DNA of 64,000 nt. Origin: Massospora cicadina (lineage: Eukaryota; Entomophthoromycota; Entomophthoromycetes; Entomophthorales; Entomophthoraceae). A model generated the notes under the pieces. It had not been told where the DNA came from. It ran no database searches and was given only the letters and a program-made list of their open reading frames with translations. The DNA lies in assembly GCA_022478985.1 (NCBI GenBank), contig JAKSZP010006600.1, positions 238,262 to 302,261 on the forward strand, read 5' to 3'. This document shows positions 11,531 through 25,780 of this stretch, in pieces; positions within the stretch are counted from its first letter, which is position 1, and every line of letters begins with the position of its first letter. A program made the position numbers and the translations under genes.

Positions 11531-12331
11531 TCAAAGCATGCGCGGCTCATAGCGGAATCCTTTGTATTTGTAAATCTGGTTTGGAAGCATTCTGGTCTTC
11601 CGTTTCATCCGCCAATATTTCACAGGATTCACACCATCGCTATAGGTAAGATTAATTTGACCAGAGTGGATGGGATCATCTGGAACTCCACTGTAAGTAA
11701 AATAGATGAGGATCCGTTGTCCCAGGATACAGATGGTTTTGTCCGCCATATTAACCACAGACCCAAAGTGCCGCATAAATGCAGCACCAATCAACATGTC
11801 ATAGTGGTCATTAGGCAACACCACCGCTGGAGCGGATGCGCTGGCCAACCCAAACCTCAAAAGCAATGAGCTATATGAACCTTCTGACACAGTACTCTGT
11901 GCCCCTGCAGTCCCATACACTACTTGGTGATCCACATCTGGCTTCAGGGGAAGCTTAGCCACAAGCTTGGTGGATATTATGTTGACAGGAGCGCCTGTAT
12001 CAATGATTGCCTGAACTTTAGTATTCTTTATGAATATGTCACAATATGTGCATTCCGAATAAGAAGAACCCTTGGTGTTTGTTACATAAACATCCAAAGG
12101 TGTTTGATTATTCGAAAAAGTGAGCATACTGGCTCCAAATATGAGGATACTCTTTGCAATCTTTACTACAGGAATCTCCACCTCCACCCCCTTCAAAGTG
12201 GCGACATATGAGGAGGGTTCACCGTTGACTGTACCATTCTGCTTAAGGATTTGCCAGGCGTATGGATTATGCACATCTTGGCGGAACCCCAAGTCTGCAT
12301 TATTGGGGTCTCTTCCACAGCTGGAGGCCAA
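11531..12331 (-). pseudogene. Element B protease region (266-codon open frame)
   Basis: Longest open frame of B. Residues around 110-120 read VQAIIDTGAPVNIISTKL, an intact retropepsin active site, followed by YGTAGAQSTVSEGSYSSLLL and DHYDMLIGAAFMRHFG. The frame is part of the original polyprotein, so its first Met is not a real start. Catalytic residues look intact, but RT downstream is mutated and split. Confidence 0.85.
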
Positions 12332-13607
12332 GAGATGGTAAGGGATCTGTTGATATAGTAAATCCTAAAATTGTGCCCCAGGCATGACGCAAAGTGACTC
12401 ATGATAAACATCAGGGACAATTACAATTGAATCAGAAGAAGCAGAGTGTCCCGTCTCTACTCCGCTTGCCCTTTTCCCTGTTCATTTGAGATAATGGATA
12501 CTGCATGGACCTTTAGTTTAGCCTGACAACTAACTGCATAATGGCCTATCTGGCCACACAAGAAACAAGTGTTTGGAACCAGCACTTGTCTCTAAATCAC
12601 CCCTGAAGGTCTAGGTCTACTACTAAACCATGGGTTATTATGGCCCAAGGATGAGTGGGTTGATCATAAGAGGAACGGAAAGGACCCGCCCAGGAGTAAA
12701 GTGACTGAGGAGAAACCCATGGATTGCCCCATATTGTTGGGATCCTGCATTTAGCGGAATTTTAGAGGCAGATGCAGGATCCTTTCGCTCCACGTTGGGA
12801 GCACTGAAAGTGTTGGATAGATGGTGTAAATGATTGATGATTTTAAGTAACTCCGCATCCTCCTGAAGAGTGTATGCCATAGCATTATGCAGATTTGCAA
12901 TAGGGCTTGATAGCCGCCATCATCGCTATGCTACCTCTACATTAGATAAGACATTTGCACCCAACAACACATGAACCTCAATAGTGAACCGCTCCACAAA
13001 CTGTATTAAAGACTCATTTTTTTAAAATGATATTGTTAAAAAGTCTGTCTTGCGCTGAGCCATTTTTGCTTTGCCCCCAAACAGTTGAATTATAGTCTCC
13101 TTCACCTCTTGGTAAGCTAAAGTACTATTTTTAAGGTAACATGTAACTTGATCAGCACTTAAAACATCCAACGCGGATAACAACAGTTTAGCTTTCCGCC
13201 AATTGGAAGCCCCCTCCATGGTGAACTCAAAATGCTTGAACAACCCGTGTATGTTACCATCACAGTTAAATGAGGGCAGACTGTCACTGCAGATTTCCCC
13301 CTCCTTAACAACCTTATTTAATTTATATTCTGCATAGACTAGCTGTTCCTTTGTGCTTCCCAAAAGTTTGGCTAGTTGATTGGTGTGGTCACCTACCAGG
13401 AGCAGTTGGCGGAAGGCATGGTTGAGCTGCTCAGTGATATTCTTATTTTCATGAAAAAACAGTTTGCGCCCAAAGTAAGGTATCCAAAGCAAGCTTCAGC
13501 TCCCCATATTGAGATAAATTGATAACTGGGGTAGTACTCCATCAAAGCAAGATGGTTGCGCCATAGGTGCAGTGATGAAGATGTCAATAGTTGATCAATG
13601 GGTCTCC
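12332..13607 (-). pseudogene. Element B gag with intact CCHC knuckle
   Basis: The 13022-13492 frame (156 codons) carries the gag core: GASNWRKAKLLLSALDVL and TLAYQEVKETIIQLFGGKAK. A nucleocapsid knuckle at about 12520-12570 reads CFLCGQIGHYAVSC, a perfect CX2CX4HX4C. Between them the frame is broken. It starts next to the primer site at 13608-13622, as expected for gag. Confidence 0.82.
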
Positions 13608-14150
13608 TGTAGCAAGCACCACTGTTAACTTTTGGGCGGATACAACTTATTTCTGCTGAATGAGTTGCACAGGGTTTAGCCCACTGAGCAACGGGCAAAT
13701 GATATGGAGATCGTTGATCCCTAAAAAAACGTAATAAACTTATTTGATATAAGGCAATCGCCTTAGTTTTGCTACTCTTATTTTTTACAATCTACCCGCA
13801 GACTCTCTCTGCTTACGCTCTCTATTTTCTTCTGTTCAATTCTTCCTTCATCCTCTAAAAACCTCCTCCAATTCTCTCTCTCACTCAATCCTTAACCCTC
13901 AGTATTCCTCAACGGATTCAACACATTTTGCTTAGTCAATCTCGATTTGCTATCAATGTAGAATTTGTTTGACCATTGAGGCTTCAACGGAAATTCCTTG
14001 ATTAACAAATCCTAGTTGATTCGATTGATTCACCTCACATTGCTCTAGCCTTTTACTCGCCTTTAGAGCTCACTTCGCCTCTAAGTTATGCCTCACTGGA
14101 ACACTAGCTTATCACCCAGCCATATTGAAATCTCGACACAGCCATTCATT
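13608..14150 (-). repeat. Element B primer site and 5' LTR (right end uncertain)
   Basis: On the minus strand GTTAACA is followed by GTGGTGCTTGCTACAGGAG, matching the primer sites of A and C, so the LTR lies to the right of 13622. It is pyrimidine/AT-rich with CTCTCTCTGC-type runs. The right border is inferred from chromovirus RT coding resuming at about 14150. The partner LTR is outside the window, so the length cannot be checked. Confidence 0.5.
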
Positions 14151-14900
14151 TAAAACTTTGTCCTCTTCCTTGATGTGATGGTATAATGGGCAATCTATCT
14201 TGACAAGATGTTCTGACAGTTAAAAGGCTAGATCAAATTCTGAAGGAGGTGGAAGCCTAGTAGCTTGGCTCATGTCAAATACTTCTTTGTATGGGTCAAG
14301 GAAGGATGGGAAGTCCAGCGGAAGGTCTGCAGAGAGAGGAGCAGAAGGTAGGATATAATTCAAGGGAGTTTCAAAAGAAAGGGTATAATTTAGTTAGAAT
14401 TTTCCACTAAGCTCATTATTGATGAAATAGAGAGATTTACTACCCAACTTGATATCAACTTGTTGCTGAAGCCACCAACCTACACCAAGTATTACTGGGT
14501 ATAATAATTCTATAACAGATGATAATTAATCATAAAAGCAGAAAACATGCATAAAGAATTGCACTTGTTGATGCACAGCATGACACTTCATAAGTTGAGA
14601 GGATTCGCCCAAAATTGGAGGGGCCACATCAGTGTCTAGATCTAATGCTTGTTAGAATCTGAGGTCCATAAATTTGACAGATGCCCCTGTATCCAGGAGG
14701 ATATGTATAATGACTTTGCTTGTCCCAGAACAGAGGTGATAGGAAGGTGAAATAATTTTGATCCTCATGAAGGAAGCTGAAGATGAAAGGGCTGTAGAAG
14801 AAGGAACCAAGGTGATAAGTAGCCTCCTGATAACTGACAAGCCCTGATGAGATGATCAGTTAGGATAAAAGTTGAACCAACGTGTTTTCCAAAAAGGCAA
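14151..14900 (-). pseudogene. Chromovirus relic X: protease and start of RT
   Basis: Minus strand gives ILLDTGASVKFMDLRF at 14652-14710, matching the DTGAS protease of D and E. Further downstream come FPSFLDPYKEVFDMSQATRL and PPPSEFDLAF, which resemble the RT N-terminus of Tf1-type elements. Element B appears inserted into this RT. Heavily decayed. Confidence 0.6.
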
Positions 14901-15039
14901 TATAGGATTTACAAGTTGAATTTGGGTTGGTATTCTTGACAATTTGGTAGGTAAACACCTCCTCAACCCAGAGAAAAGGGTGAAGAGCACCAAGGATGTT
15001 GGCCAGTTTATTATGTCAAGGATGCAGCTAATTTGGAGA

Positions 15040-16403
15040 AGACTGTCCATACTGAGAGGGTTTTGCAGAGCCCAGCTGATGGTACAGGATGCCAGAGGCT
15101 CAGCTGCTTTAATGACTTTTAAAAAGGGTTTCTAAAGATTAATCGAGGGACATTTGTTGGAACAACATACCAAAGACCATTACAACAAGCAAGAAGGCTA
15201 CAATAGGGGCAACCGCAGGTCTTACTGGGGCAACCCCCAAGGGCAGAGAGGTTGGAAAGGTGACAACCTCTCCAAGGATCTTAGCTGATTAGTAATATAT
15301 TTAAATAGGGCAGATCATTCTATTAACTATCGCAAAGTGGATCGTTATAAACAGCATATATTGTGTCCAAAATGAGGTGGATCAATTCAATGAAATGTGG
15401 TTAACAGCCTCTGCAGTGTGCGCAATTAATTGCTATTTATAATCATGGATGTAATCATCCAATATATCATAAAGGCAGAGAGCATGACATAATTGTGGGG
15501 ATTTGAATATCAGCTTTGCAAATTCCAAAATTATTTCATGCATGACATAATGCATCACTGGTAAAATTTCAGCAAAAATAAGCAAGGTGACATGGAGGCG
15601 GATTCCATGATAAAGGGTTCAACACTAAAATTGCTGTTCCATTAAGTAAATTTAAAGGAAGAAAAGCTAAAGAGTATCTGGTAACCTACCCTAAGAAGGG
15701 TGGTTTCCTATATAGTGGATGGTGGAAAGGGATCTTGAAATTATGCGATGACTAAGCCTCTTGCTGGACGCTCTAAATGTCATCCTATGATTATTGCAAT
15801 AGAGTTGAGGGGGAGGGTGTTAGGGGTCTCAGATGGCATCATAGAAGTTTTAGCTGCCTGTCTTCTAGATTGATGAAAAATCGAGCAGAATACTCCCAAT
15901 CTTGAACAAATTTCGCTTGATGGTAATTTACTAACACTGGTTCCACTGAGACCCATCCCATCAGTATTGAAAATCATTTGAATTTTAGTAGTAAATTTTG
16001 TGATTCATGCGTTAGATCTGCGATCTGAACCATTAAGTTAGCCCTGATCTGATTAAATATGCATATTTGGGCTTATATGTTAATATGGGTGGGTAATGTA
16101 ATTTCTTGAATTTTTTTAGTGACCAGGTCACACTTGGGGTGAGAATGAGGGTCCTGTTGGAGGGTCCTAAACTGAACCACCTCTCTGAACACCCCTTTAA
16201 TCATTTTTACAAGGTCATAAGAGGAAATGGGGGCAGAAAAGGAGGTTCTTGAGGAGCTAGTGCAGCAACCCACCGTTCATCTACTACATGAGCTAAGCCA
16301 CTGATCCTTGAGATGGGCTTACTGTTGGGCTTGAGACCCTTCATGCTTCTATGTGAGAAATTGTTCACAATACATCTGGAGGAGCAGGTCATCTGGACTT
16401 AAA
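15040..16403 (-). repeat. G-type LTR relic (minus)
   Basis: 15060-15110 resembles the start of the G LTR (CAGAGCCCAGCTGATGG, then GATGCCAGAGGCTCAGCTGC). At its other end the minus strand has TTTAAGTCCAGATGACC like the G start TGTAAGTCCCAGTGAACG. The minus-strand peptide SGLAHVVDERWVAAL at about 16230-16275 is the G-LTR motif. Probably one degraded LTR with internal changes. Ends approximate. Confidence 0.5.
15164..15291 (+). pseudogene. Gly/Arg/Asn-rich peptide, gag-like fragment
   Basis: Plus-strand frame TKDHYNKQEGYNRGNRRSYW continuing to QRGWKGDN, ending in TGA. Composition is like an RNA-binding nucleocapsid tail, but there is no knuckle. It lies inside the relic above, so it may be chance or an older insertion. 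Confidence 0.25.
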
Positions 16404-16599
16404 TCCCCCTTTTAAGGGATGACTTTGATTTAAATAAAACACCTCCGTTTATCTACTTTATCTGATTAACTGGTTGAATTGATCATAGATGTTTGAAGTG
16501 GGTTAAAGGGGGGTTACTGGGATATGGGCTTCACTTAGGGATTACATTTAGAAGGTGGTCTGATCATCCACTCTTAACCTAAAGTTGCAAGGAACTTCC

Positions 16600-17870
16600 A
16601 TGAGCACTAACCTTAATTGAGAGTTAATACACCAAACAAGGCTAATCCTGAAGGACTTAGATTGGAGAGGACAGAGTTAGGCCACCTAGGTGAGGATGGG
16701 TGAAGGCGCCACTGGACCACCCAAGCCAAGAAGCTAAATTGGTTGAAGGCGCCAGCTGAGCCAACCAGTCCAAGATGACAGATGGGTTTAAAAGTTCTAT
16801 GCTTATTGTGTAATAAGGTTAGGTCTAAATTGCTGGCTACTGTCATGGAGCTTGCTGATTTAACTAGGATGTACTGCAATTCAGGATGAGTTCCCACCCA
16901 GAGCAACATCCAAAATACCTCAGGTACAGCCATCCACAAATTTAGGTGAACGTGAATAGGGTATACACTAACACCCACCAGGTAACCCACAAAATTGGAA
17001 CATATGACTGTAAATTAGTATTGTGAATTACTCAATCAAAATTGGGAAATCAGATGATTTTATTCTGATTTAGATATGGGTCATAAATAAAAATGAAGTA
17101 GTAGCAATGCCTGTTGGGGACTGCTGCCTTGTAAGTTCAACATGTAAGGAATTGGGAAGATGGTATTAATGCCTGGGGAATACCTTCACAATAAAACGTG
17201 GATTTAGATAATAATCTTTTACTAATATTGATTTGGAGCTGTATTGATTAGCCAGTTCAGTATCAAATTCTTTAAAAAAATTCCCACAAAATTCCACCTT
17301 ATGAGCTGGCAACGATCTTCGTGATGGCTTTCAGGGTATACCAAAGGCCAAGGCAGGTAGAACTAGTCCAAAAATTGAATCAAATGGGTTCAGCTCGCCC
17401 AAGCCTGCTGGGGAATTTCTTGCTTTCACCGTTAATAGGATGGGAGATTGGAGGGTCAATTTCTAATCTGAGGCTGATTCAAACTATTTAGTATAGTTTG
17501 GTATTGACTTACCCTCAATAGTAGGACTTGAACTAGGTGGGGATGTCTTCTGGCAAGGCAGAGAGTGCACCCTTGCTGTTGGCAATGGCTCTTGGCCACC
17601 ATCACCTCCTGACACCCCCTTTATCTTATCCTCCAATTTCTTAGTGGTAAGAAAACAGGGCAAGGAACAACCTTCAGCGGGTAAGCTGTCACCCACATCT
17701 CATCAACAACAAGGGCTAAGTCACCCTGGTTGGTGAGGGGGTGAACAGTCTTTTTGGTCCCCTTGGTTTTGAAGGGATGCTCTTCCTTTTTGTGACGCAT
17801 AGGGTGCTCCTCATGACATACAGATACATTTAGTTTGGAGAGTTGTTATTGCAAGCTTGTAATGAAGGGA
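16600..17870 (-). repeat. Decayed LTR-element segment with LTR-ORF motif
   Basis: The minus strand has a 125-codon open frame (16990-16613) without recognisable family and, upstream, the peptide NQGDLALVVDEMWVTAY at about 17680-17735, a variant of the motif in G LTRs. Border positions are unclear. No catalytic domain seen. Confidence 0.4.
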
Positions 17871-17913
17871 TAGCTAGTGATAGCAGTTGAGCAAGGGTTG
17901 ACAAAATTCATAT

Positions 17914-18984
17914 TGTCAGCCTGGCCCACTAGCAGAGTCTCTCATTACTGCGAATTGCAGGGTTCTTGAAAAAATTCCCAGTTAGTAGTGGCAATTATGG
18001 CAGCTGAGAAAGGAATTACCTGTGCCCAGTAAAATAAGTATTGATCTCCAGAAGGAGGCCTGGGCTGGGAGAGAAGGTTGAGGCCAATTTTGGAGTATAT
18101 GTATGGCCAAGTGAAAGTTAAGGCCTACACAGCAGATATGGAGCATGCTGCGTTAAATATATTTAATTCTAGTTGGGGAATTTTTAAAAATTAGTTAAAT
18201 TTTAAAAATTAACCAGCAGTGATCTTACTGGCCACCAAAAATTCTTGTAAGATTAGAGCAATGAATAGGATTAGTTTGCTTCAAATTTAATGCTTTGCTG
18301 CCATCTGAAAGTCTTTTTTCCAATTTAAACTTATCAAATCTAAATTTCAGATTTAAAGTTTAAATTTAGATTTAAATGATTTATTTTGAATGATTCCATA
18401 AACTGATTTAAAAATGAATGAGCCAAAAAGGAAAAAACATAAGTGAAAGGCAGACAGAAACAAAAAAAGGAAACCCCAAACTGCAGCTAGTGAATCTGAT
18501 TGGCAATCCTAATGTTGGAGAGTAATTGAGATCAGTAATGCAGTTGAGGATGGCTTACAAAATGAGAAATCTCCTTTTTTATAGGGTACAGAAGCCAGAC
18601 CAACCTTGGAACTATTTTAAGGTGTTTGGGGGCACAGGTTGCAGAATTTGGGCTGTTGGTAAGGGAGATCTCATTGGGTGGGGCCTTTGAGATGACTTGG
18701 CATGAGGGACAGGTGGTCAAAACACTGTGCAACTACTCCTAAAAGCTGAAGCATCTCTAGGTACATATGAGTAATCTTGAGGTAAGTTTGCCCTGAGAGA
18801 AAGGTTGACACAGGGCATGGCAACCTTGGCCCCACACAGGGAAGGAACAAACCTGGCACTCATCCACTGTGTGGGTGAGGTCCCCATCATTGCCAAGTGG
18901 GGAGGCTTGAGTTAACAGTTCTCTTTCTTTTGAAAAGGGAAAGCTGCACAATCCCTCTGTAGTGGAACAGCTATAAGACTTACA
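17914..18984 (-). repeat. G-type LTR, solo or orphan (about 1.07 kb)
   Basis: Plus-strand start TGTCAGCCTGGCCCACTAGC parallels TGTCAGGCGAACAGC of G. The minus-strand start TGTAAGTCTTATAGC parallels TGTAAGTCTCAGTG. Length agrees with the 1,043-1,045 bp of the G LTRs. It carries NDGDLTHTVDECQV at the same relative place as the G motif. Flanks CATAT and CCTAG are not a duplication, so it may be a recombined or partial element. Confidence 0.6.
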
Positions 18985-19883
18985 CCTAGATAAAGTTAAT
19001 TTACCTAGAAGCTTAAAATTAGAAGAGAAAGAGGACACTAATACAATGCCCTCACAAAAAGAATAAACTTATAAAAGCAAGTTCTAATCCCAAAGTTTGA
19101 AGGCAAACTATCTCTAACCAGTGTACAATCTATAAAAGAATCATCAAGGTTACTCTTGTAATGCTCATCCAAAGTCTGATTATATACCTACTAAAGTTAT
19201 TGTCAAGATATTGATCATAAACTCTTCTCGACCTGAAAGTTGATACAGTTATAGGCTTAATTATATATTGACGATTACACTTAATGTTATTCCATAGATT
19301 TGAGTTAAAGATGATCAAGTCTATTGGGTAAACTATAGTATCTAAGTTTAGCAGAAACTTGAGATCCCGATATATATAAAGCCCTTCACTGGGCTTCTAA
19401 AAATCAGATAAAAACTTAAAGCTAACGTTTATAATCTCGCCGCTGATTAAAATCAGTATTGTAATTTGATACCACTTAATAATACCAAAGCGATTAACGT
19501 TGCTGATATATTATAATAAAGGGTTTATGCTAGGCCAACTTGTAAGTATGTGAATCAACTTGATTTACTAAACTTATAAGTTATGGCTGAATGATCGCTT
19601 GCCGATTATATTGAAATACTGGTGGAAGTTGGGAGCCTTGAGAACAATATATTCCTATATTGCGATGAATCATGTCCAAATATTTATCCAGCTCAATTAG
19701 CAGCTCTAGAATAGTTTAGGTGAGAGCAGGGATAGGGCCAAGCTGCCCTTCATATCCATCTCCATCTCGGCTATATTAGGATGGGTGCGAGACTAACTTA
19801 ATACGGCAAGATAGACTTTTCAGATTTGCTTTTTTACGCCATTTATAGTTTCTGTTGACAAAAGAGGTACCCTCTCAAAAAGA
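18985..19883. other. Unique AT-rich interval, no gene seen
   Basis: No retroelement motif and no convincing frame. Likely the 3' flank of the kinase gene. Confidence 0.4.
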
Positions 19884-20074
19884 ATGAAGTTTATAGAATA
19901 CCATGCTTACAGGAGATTATCTCCAGAACCACAACAGATACATTTTTTCATAATACCTGGGGATAGATTTAATCATAAAGACGGTGTTTTATCCCCAAAG
20001 CTAAAATTTTATTGGCGTTTGAATTTAACAGATTCACAGTTAGGACATAGGTACTTACGGAAACGCGCAATAAG

Positions 20075-20078
<4 letters not shown>
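19884..20078 (+). CDS. Hypothetical 64-codon ORF convergent with the kinase
   Basis: Open frame in the non-repetitive interval, polar and basic (RHYLRKRAIS end), no motif recognised. It converges on the kinase gene with about 110 bp between stops. It may be chance. Introns could extend it, but I see no clear exon upstream. Confidence 0.2.
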
Positions 20079-21640
<1,562 letters not shown>

Positions 21641-22456
21641 ATAAAAACCTGGATGAATAAAGTTAAAAATATGAGAGCAAAAACCGTTGGGTAAAGTGAT
21701 AAAGTTTAATAAAAATAGATATTAATTTATATAGTTTATTAGTTAGATCTTGCATTGAACGTATTAAGGATATAATTTGTAAAGTAGTTTATTTAACTTC
21801 TAGGCTAGTTCACAATCACCCTAAAACCAGGTATCCCTTCTAAATGCATAGTTTGTTCATAGTGTCAAAATCACTCTGACTCCACATTAAATATGGTTGG
21901 GTGATGTCTCAAAGGCAATTTAAAAAGTGCATGAATTCAGATCGTTTAATTAAATCCGTCGAAGCTTCCTTCGCTTTAAGCGTCACATTTTAAATTAAGT
22001 TGAGTTTGAGTAAAAGGCGGGCTTAGCGGTATAACCGGGTATCTACATTTGGCGAAATACCCAAAGCTTCTTGATTATATGTAAAGAATTATAATTAATT
22101 TAAAACAATAGACTTTTATTAAATGCTGACTCTCTGAGAAATTACGAGATCTGGAAACTATATATATATGAGTATCTGGAGAACTGGTGTACATATGAAT
22201 AATTTTTTCTGATGGAATACTCAACCTATAATAGTCATTTGCATAAGAGGTTCATTAACATACTTCCCCTTAGATAGCTCTTGAATATTTTAGCAATTGG
22301 TTTCCATTTACTGCTCTTATTTTTAGATTTCCTTCCTCCAAGATAAATTAAGCTATTTGCTAAGTTTTTAAACACAGAAATTCTACCTAAGAAAAACCAT
22401 GAATTTAGTTCACAACTTTTATTTCTGATACAAACTACTACCATCACCTGCGAATA
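21641..22456. other. Kinase upstream region, no gene seen
   Basis: AT-rich, presumably promoter and 5' leader of the kinase. No TE motif and no convincing exon. Confidence 0.4.
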
Positions 22457-22473
22457 AATAGAACTATATTCAT

Positions 22474-22717
22474 TTAAATTTTATTCGAGGTGGGCCGACC
22501 TGGGGACGATACCGCACCGATGAGTGGAAGTGAAGAAAATGGGAAAGGAGATAAAACCCGGAAAACCTCCATGCGCGGCGTATGATAGGCCAGGAACTCC
22601 ATGGACCGCCTTTGCTATTTGCTATCTCGGTTCGGGGCATTGGTGCGCAAAACCAACACAGTCATAATCGTCCCCTACCCAAAGTTCACTAACGGGATCG
22701 AACTCGGGGAGGCAGCG
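22474..22717 (-). mobile_element. SINE-like insertion (copy 2), 5'-truncated
   Basis: 244 bp, GC-richer than its surroundings, flanked by the perfect 17-bp duplication AATAGAACTATATTCAT (22457-22473, 22718-22734). On the minus strand it starts CGCTGCCTCCCCGAGTTCGATCCCG, holding a B box GAGTTCGATCCCG but no A box, so the 5' end is probably lost. It ends CCACCTCGAATAAAATTTAA, sharing CCTCG...AATAAAAT with the SINE at 9975-10262, although the bodies differ. Confidence 0.82.
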
Positions 22718-22734
22718 AATAGAACTATATTCAT

Positions 22735-25700
22735 ATCTTGATTATACTTCTTTTCTTGGTTTTATTTTTTATTTAAGTTTAATTTAATTTTTTATATTAT
22801 ATCTGTTGATTTGTTATGGTGGGTTGCTTTTGTTTTCAGATGTATTTAAAAGTATTCCCTACTATGTGATTATATATAACTTTATTATTACTCCAGATTG
22901 GATCTTGATTCAACAGTTTGAGGGTATGTGATTAATTTTCTAGATGATAAATTATAATTGATATCGTACAAACATTTACCTGGCTATGATATTGCAACTA
23001 TTCCTATATGTAAAATTGATGGGTAACAAATCCTTCATAATGAGTGAACTTTAGGTGCTTTGCTGATAGCATTATCTAAAGAGTTTATTAAAGGCACTTA
23101 CTATAAGAGGAGTATCTGTACTCCCCAATTACTGAGAGGTGATGTGAAATCACAACCCAGAATAAAGGGAATTAGCTATTAAATATAAAGTAACATGATA
23201 CTGCAGATTGTGCCCATGTCTTGATAGCTGAGATACTGTGTACACAATGTTATAAAGAGCACCAAGTTGCCTAGAAAGACAATGATATAATTATACTCTA
23301 AGACAGACTTCATTCCAAGTTGATATTTATGGTCTAGGCCTTGTGAAGCCTCAATTAAAAGTGTTCCAGACTCAGTTAAAGGCGAGGGCAGATCAGCATT
23401 TACTTATAATGTATAAAATGACACAGACTGTTAGATACCTGCTTGAGGAGGTCCATGGCCATATCAAACTAGATTATTAAATAATAAATTTAATAGTCAT
23501 CAGAATTCATGATAAGGGGCAAATTTCTTCATCCATAATTGAACTAAGAATCAGAAGATCAGATGAGGAGCAATTTTCTTTATCCACAAAAAAACAGATG
23601 TTACTTATCAACCAACTGTACATCCACTAGTAGAATTGAGAAATTATCTCACTTGTTACCAAACCAAATAGATCAAAATATTTGTGGTTTTAAATTTGAA
23701 TCACCTCATCAAAATTTATACCCAGCATTACCATAACATGGCTCAAATAAATCTGGTGTCATAAAATTTCAGTAATGGTTACAGGTGATGCTTGCATAAA
23801 GGATGAAGAAATTACAGGTGAAAAAGAAAATCAAATTGAAAGAGCAGGTACTTTAATTAGAATAAGATTAAAGAGTTTGAGAAGGATTAAAAAATGATAT
23901 CCTCAACACTAACTAGTGAAAAGAGTACAAGAGAATAAGTGGTATTTTTAAGGCACATTTTAAATAAAAGTCCAAAGAAATTTCCTATCTTTATAAAATT
24001 TTATTTTATTCCTTGATAGTTTACCATTTGTACCATATTGTCAAATCCTAACTATGGATGATCTCCTAATAACCCTTTTTGATGTAAAATTATTGTTGTG
24101 GATGAGGCTGCGAGCAGATCAGTGGAGTATTCCTTGACCAGTGGATGAGTAGAGCTCATCCCAAACTGTTGGAGGGACATGAAGCCTACCCACCGCAGAT
24201 GGGGATGGATGAGCCACTTTTATAGATTGGGGTGAGCCAAGCAATTTTTACCACTATCATGGTGATATCATGCAAAATGAATTTTGCCCTGACACTTCAA
24301 AAGATTCATTTAACTAATATGATGATGTTGCCCAAGATTTATATAAATATTGCCATCTTTATACATTTGTGGGGCCAAAAGAATTTGAAATTTACTGATG
24401 ATGTGACACTAACTAGACAAAATCATTCTGATAGGAATGATTTGGGCTCAGGATTGAATTTACTAAATCTGGAAATCAACTAATTTTAAGAGTCAATTTA
24501 AGCATGATGTGAGGCGCATTGAGGTAGCACCATTGCTCAAACCTGAAGCTGACAAGTATATTACCAGATTCATTAATAAATCAATTTTTGAAGAAGATAC
24601 ATCCACCCAAAACGCAGAAGCAAGGACATATGAAAGGAACCCTGATATCCAGGTTCAGAGGTAAATGTCATGAAAAGAAGCTCACAGATACAAGAATTAA
24701 CAAAATTGAACAAAGTTATCAAAGCAGTAGTTATATGCTATTTAGTTGGAGGATCCTGAAAATTACTATATTGATACACAAAACCCTATTTTTTACAATA
24801 TTCCTTTATTTTCTATTTGGTTTTCATCAGAAGTATAAAATACTTCTTTTTTGAAATAACATAAAACCTTTTCAAAGAATCTCAGTATTGACCTTTTTAT
24901 TTTCACTTATAATTGTCTAAGTGAACTAATCATTAGTAGCCAGTCTGGGATTAGCCATTGAGCAGAATGCAGTAGCCAATCTGAGATCTGCTCTGATTGA
25001 ACAGGACACACTATATTGCAAATAACTTGGAGCTGAGCTGCCAAGGGAGAGGTTGGATTTGCTTATGTTGAGTCCTGAGTGCCAACATATAATGAACATG
25101 TCAAAGAGTGTCACCAAGAGATTTGCCATAAGTGAAAAAAGTTAACAAAGAGATTGATGCTACACAGGTAGCTTTCAGAGGAGAATTTACTCTATGAGGA
25201 TAATTGTGATCTAGGAAAAGATTGTCTGGTGTCTAATCTGCGTGGAGTAAACCCCCTGAGAAGGGAATCAGCCTCACATGTTAAGTGAGCCAAGGTTAAA
25301 GAACTGACTGTGGTGTTCACTACAGGAATGGCATTATCAGGCCCTAGTGAGAGTCATGAGAGTTCTTATGAGAAGTTTGACAATGAAGCAGTTATTGAAG
25401 TATATAACATAGAGGATTTCTCTGAGCTCTTGGAGAAGAAGGATAATAATATTGTCTAAGACTCTATACCCTAGAGTTAAAAGTGCATGATATATGCAAC
25501 AATTTTGAGCACTTAATGAGATCACAAGAAGAGTATAAAGTTCCTCTCTACCTATTGTTAGAAGCCTTCACCTATTATAAAACTAGAATCTACTCTTTAG
25601 AATTTAAAGGAGAGAATCATATTACTCAAAAAAGAGAATAGCAAAACTATCAGCGCTTTGAATAAATTTGGAGAGCGCTTGGCATAGCATGATAACGTGC

Positions 25701-25780
25701 TTTTTTCCATGGACAAGAGTATATACAAATTCAAGGCACAAATGCGTAGTGTACCTGAGCCTGCTTCTACTTGAACATTA
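22735..25780. other. AT-rich decayed sequence, possible Gypsy pol relic
   Basis: Many short frames, none longer than about 90 codons. At 23210-23470 the plus strand gives LIAEILCTQCYKEHQVA (a C-x2-C pair like the integrase zinc part) and then VDIYGLGLVKPQLKVF, faintly integrase-like. Otherwise I see nothing identifiable. Confidence 0.25.

Noticed and set aside
14151..14218. LTR start of element B at TGTCAGAACATC (14218)
   Set aside because: Chromovirus RT coding seems to run through this point, so the LTR border is more likely near 14150.
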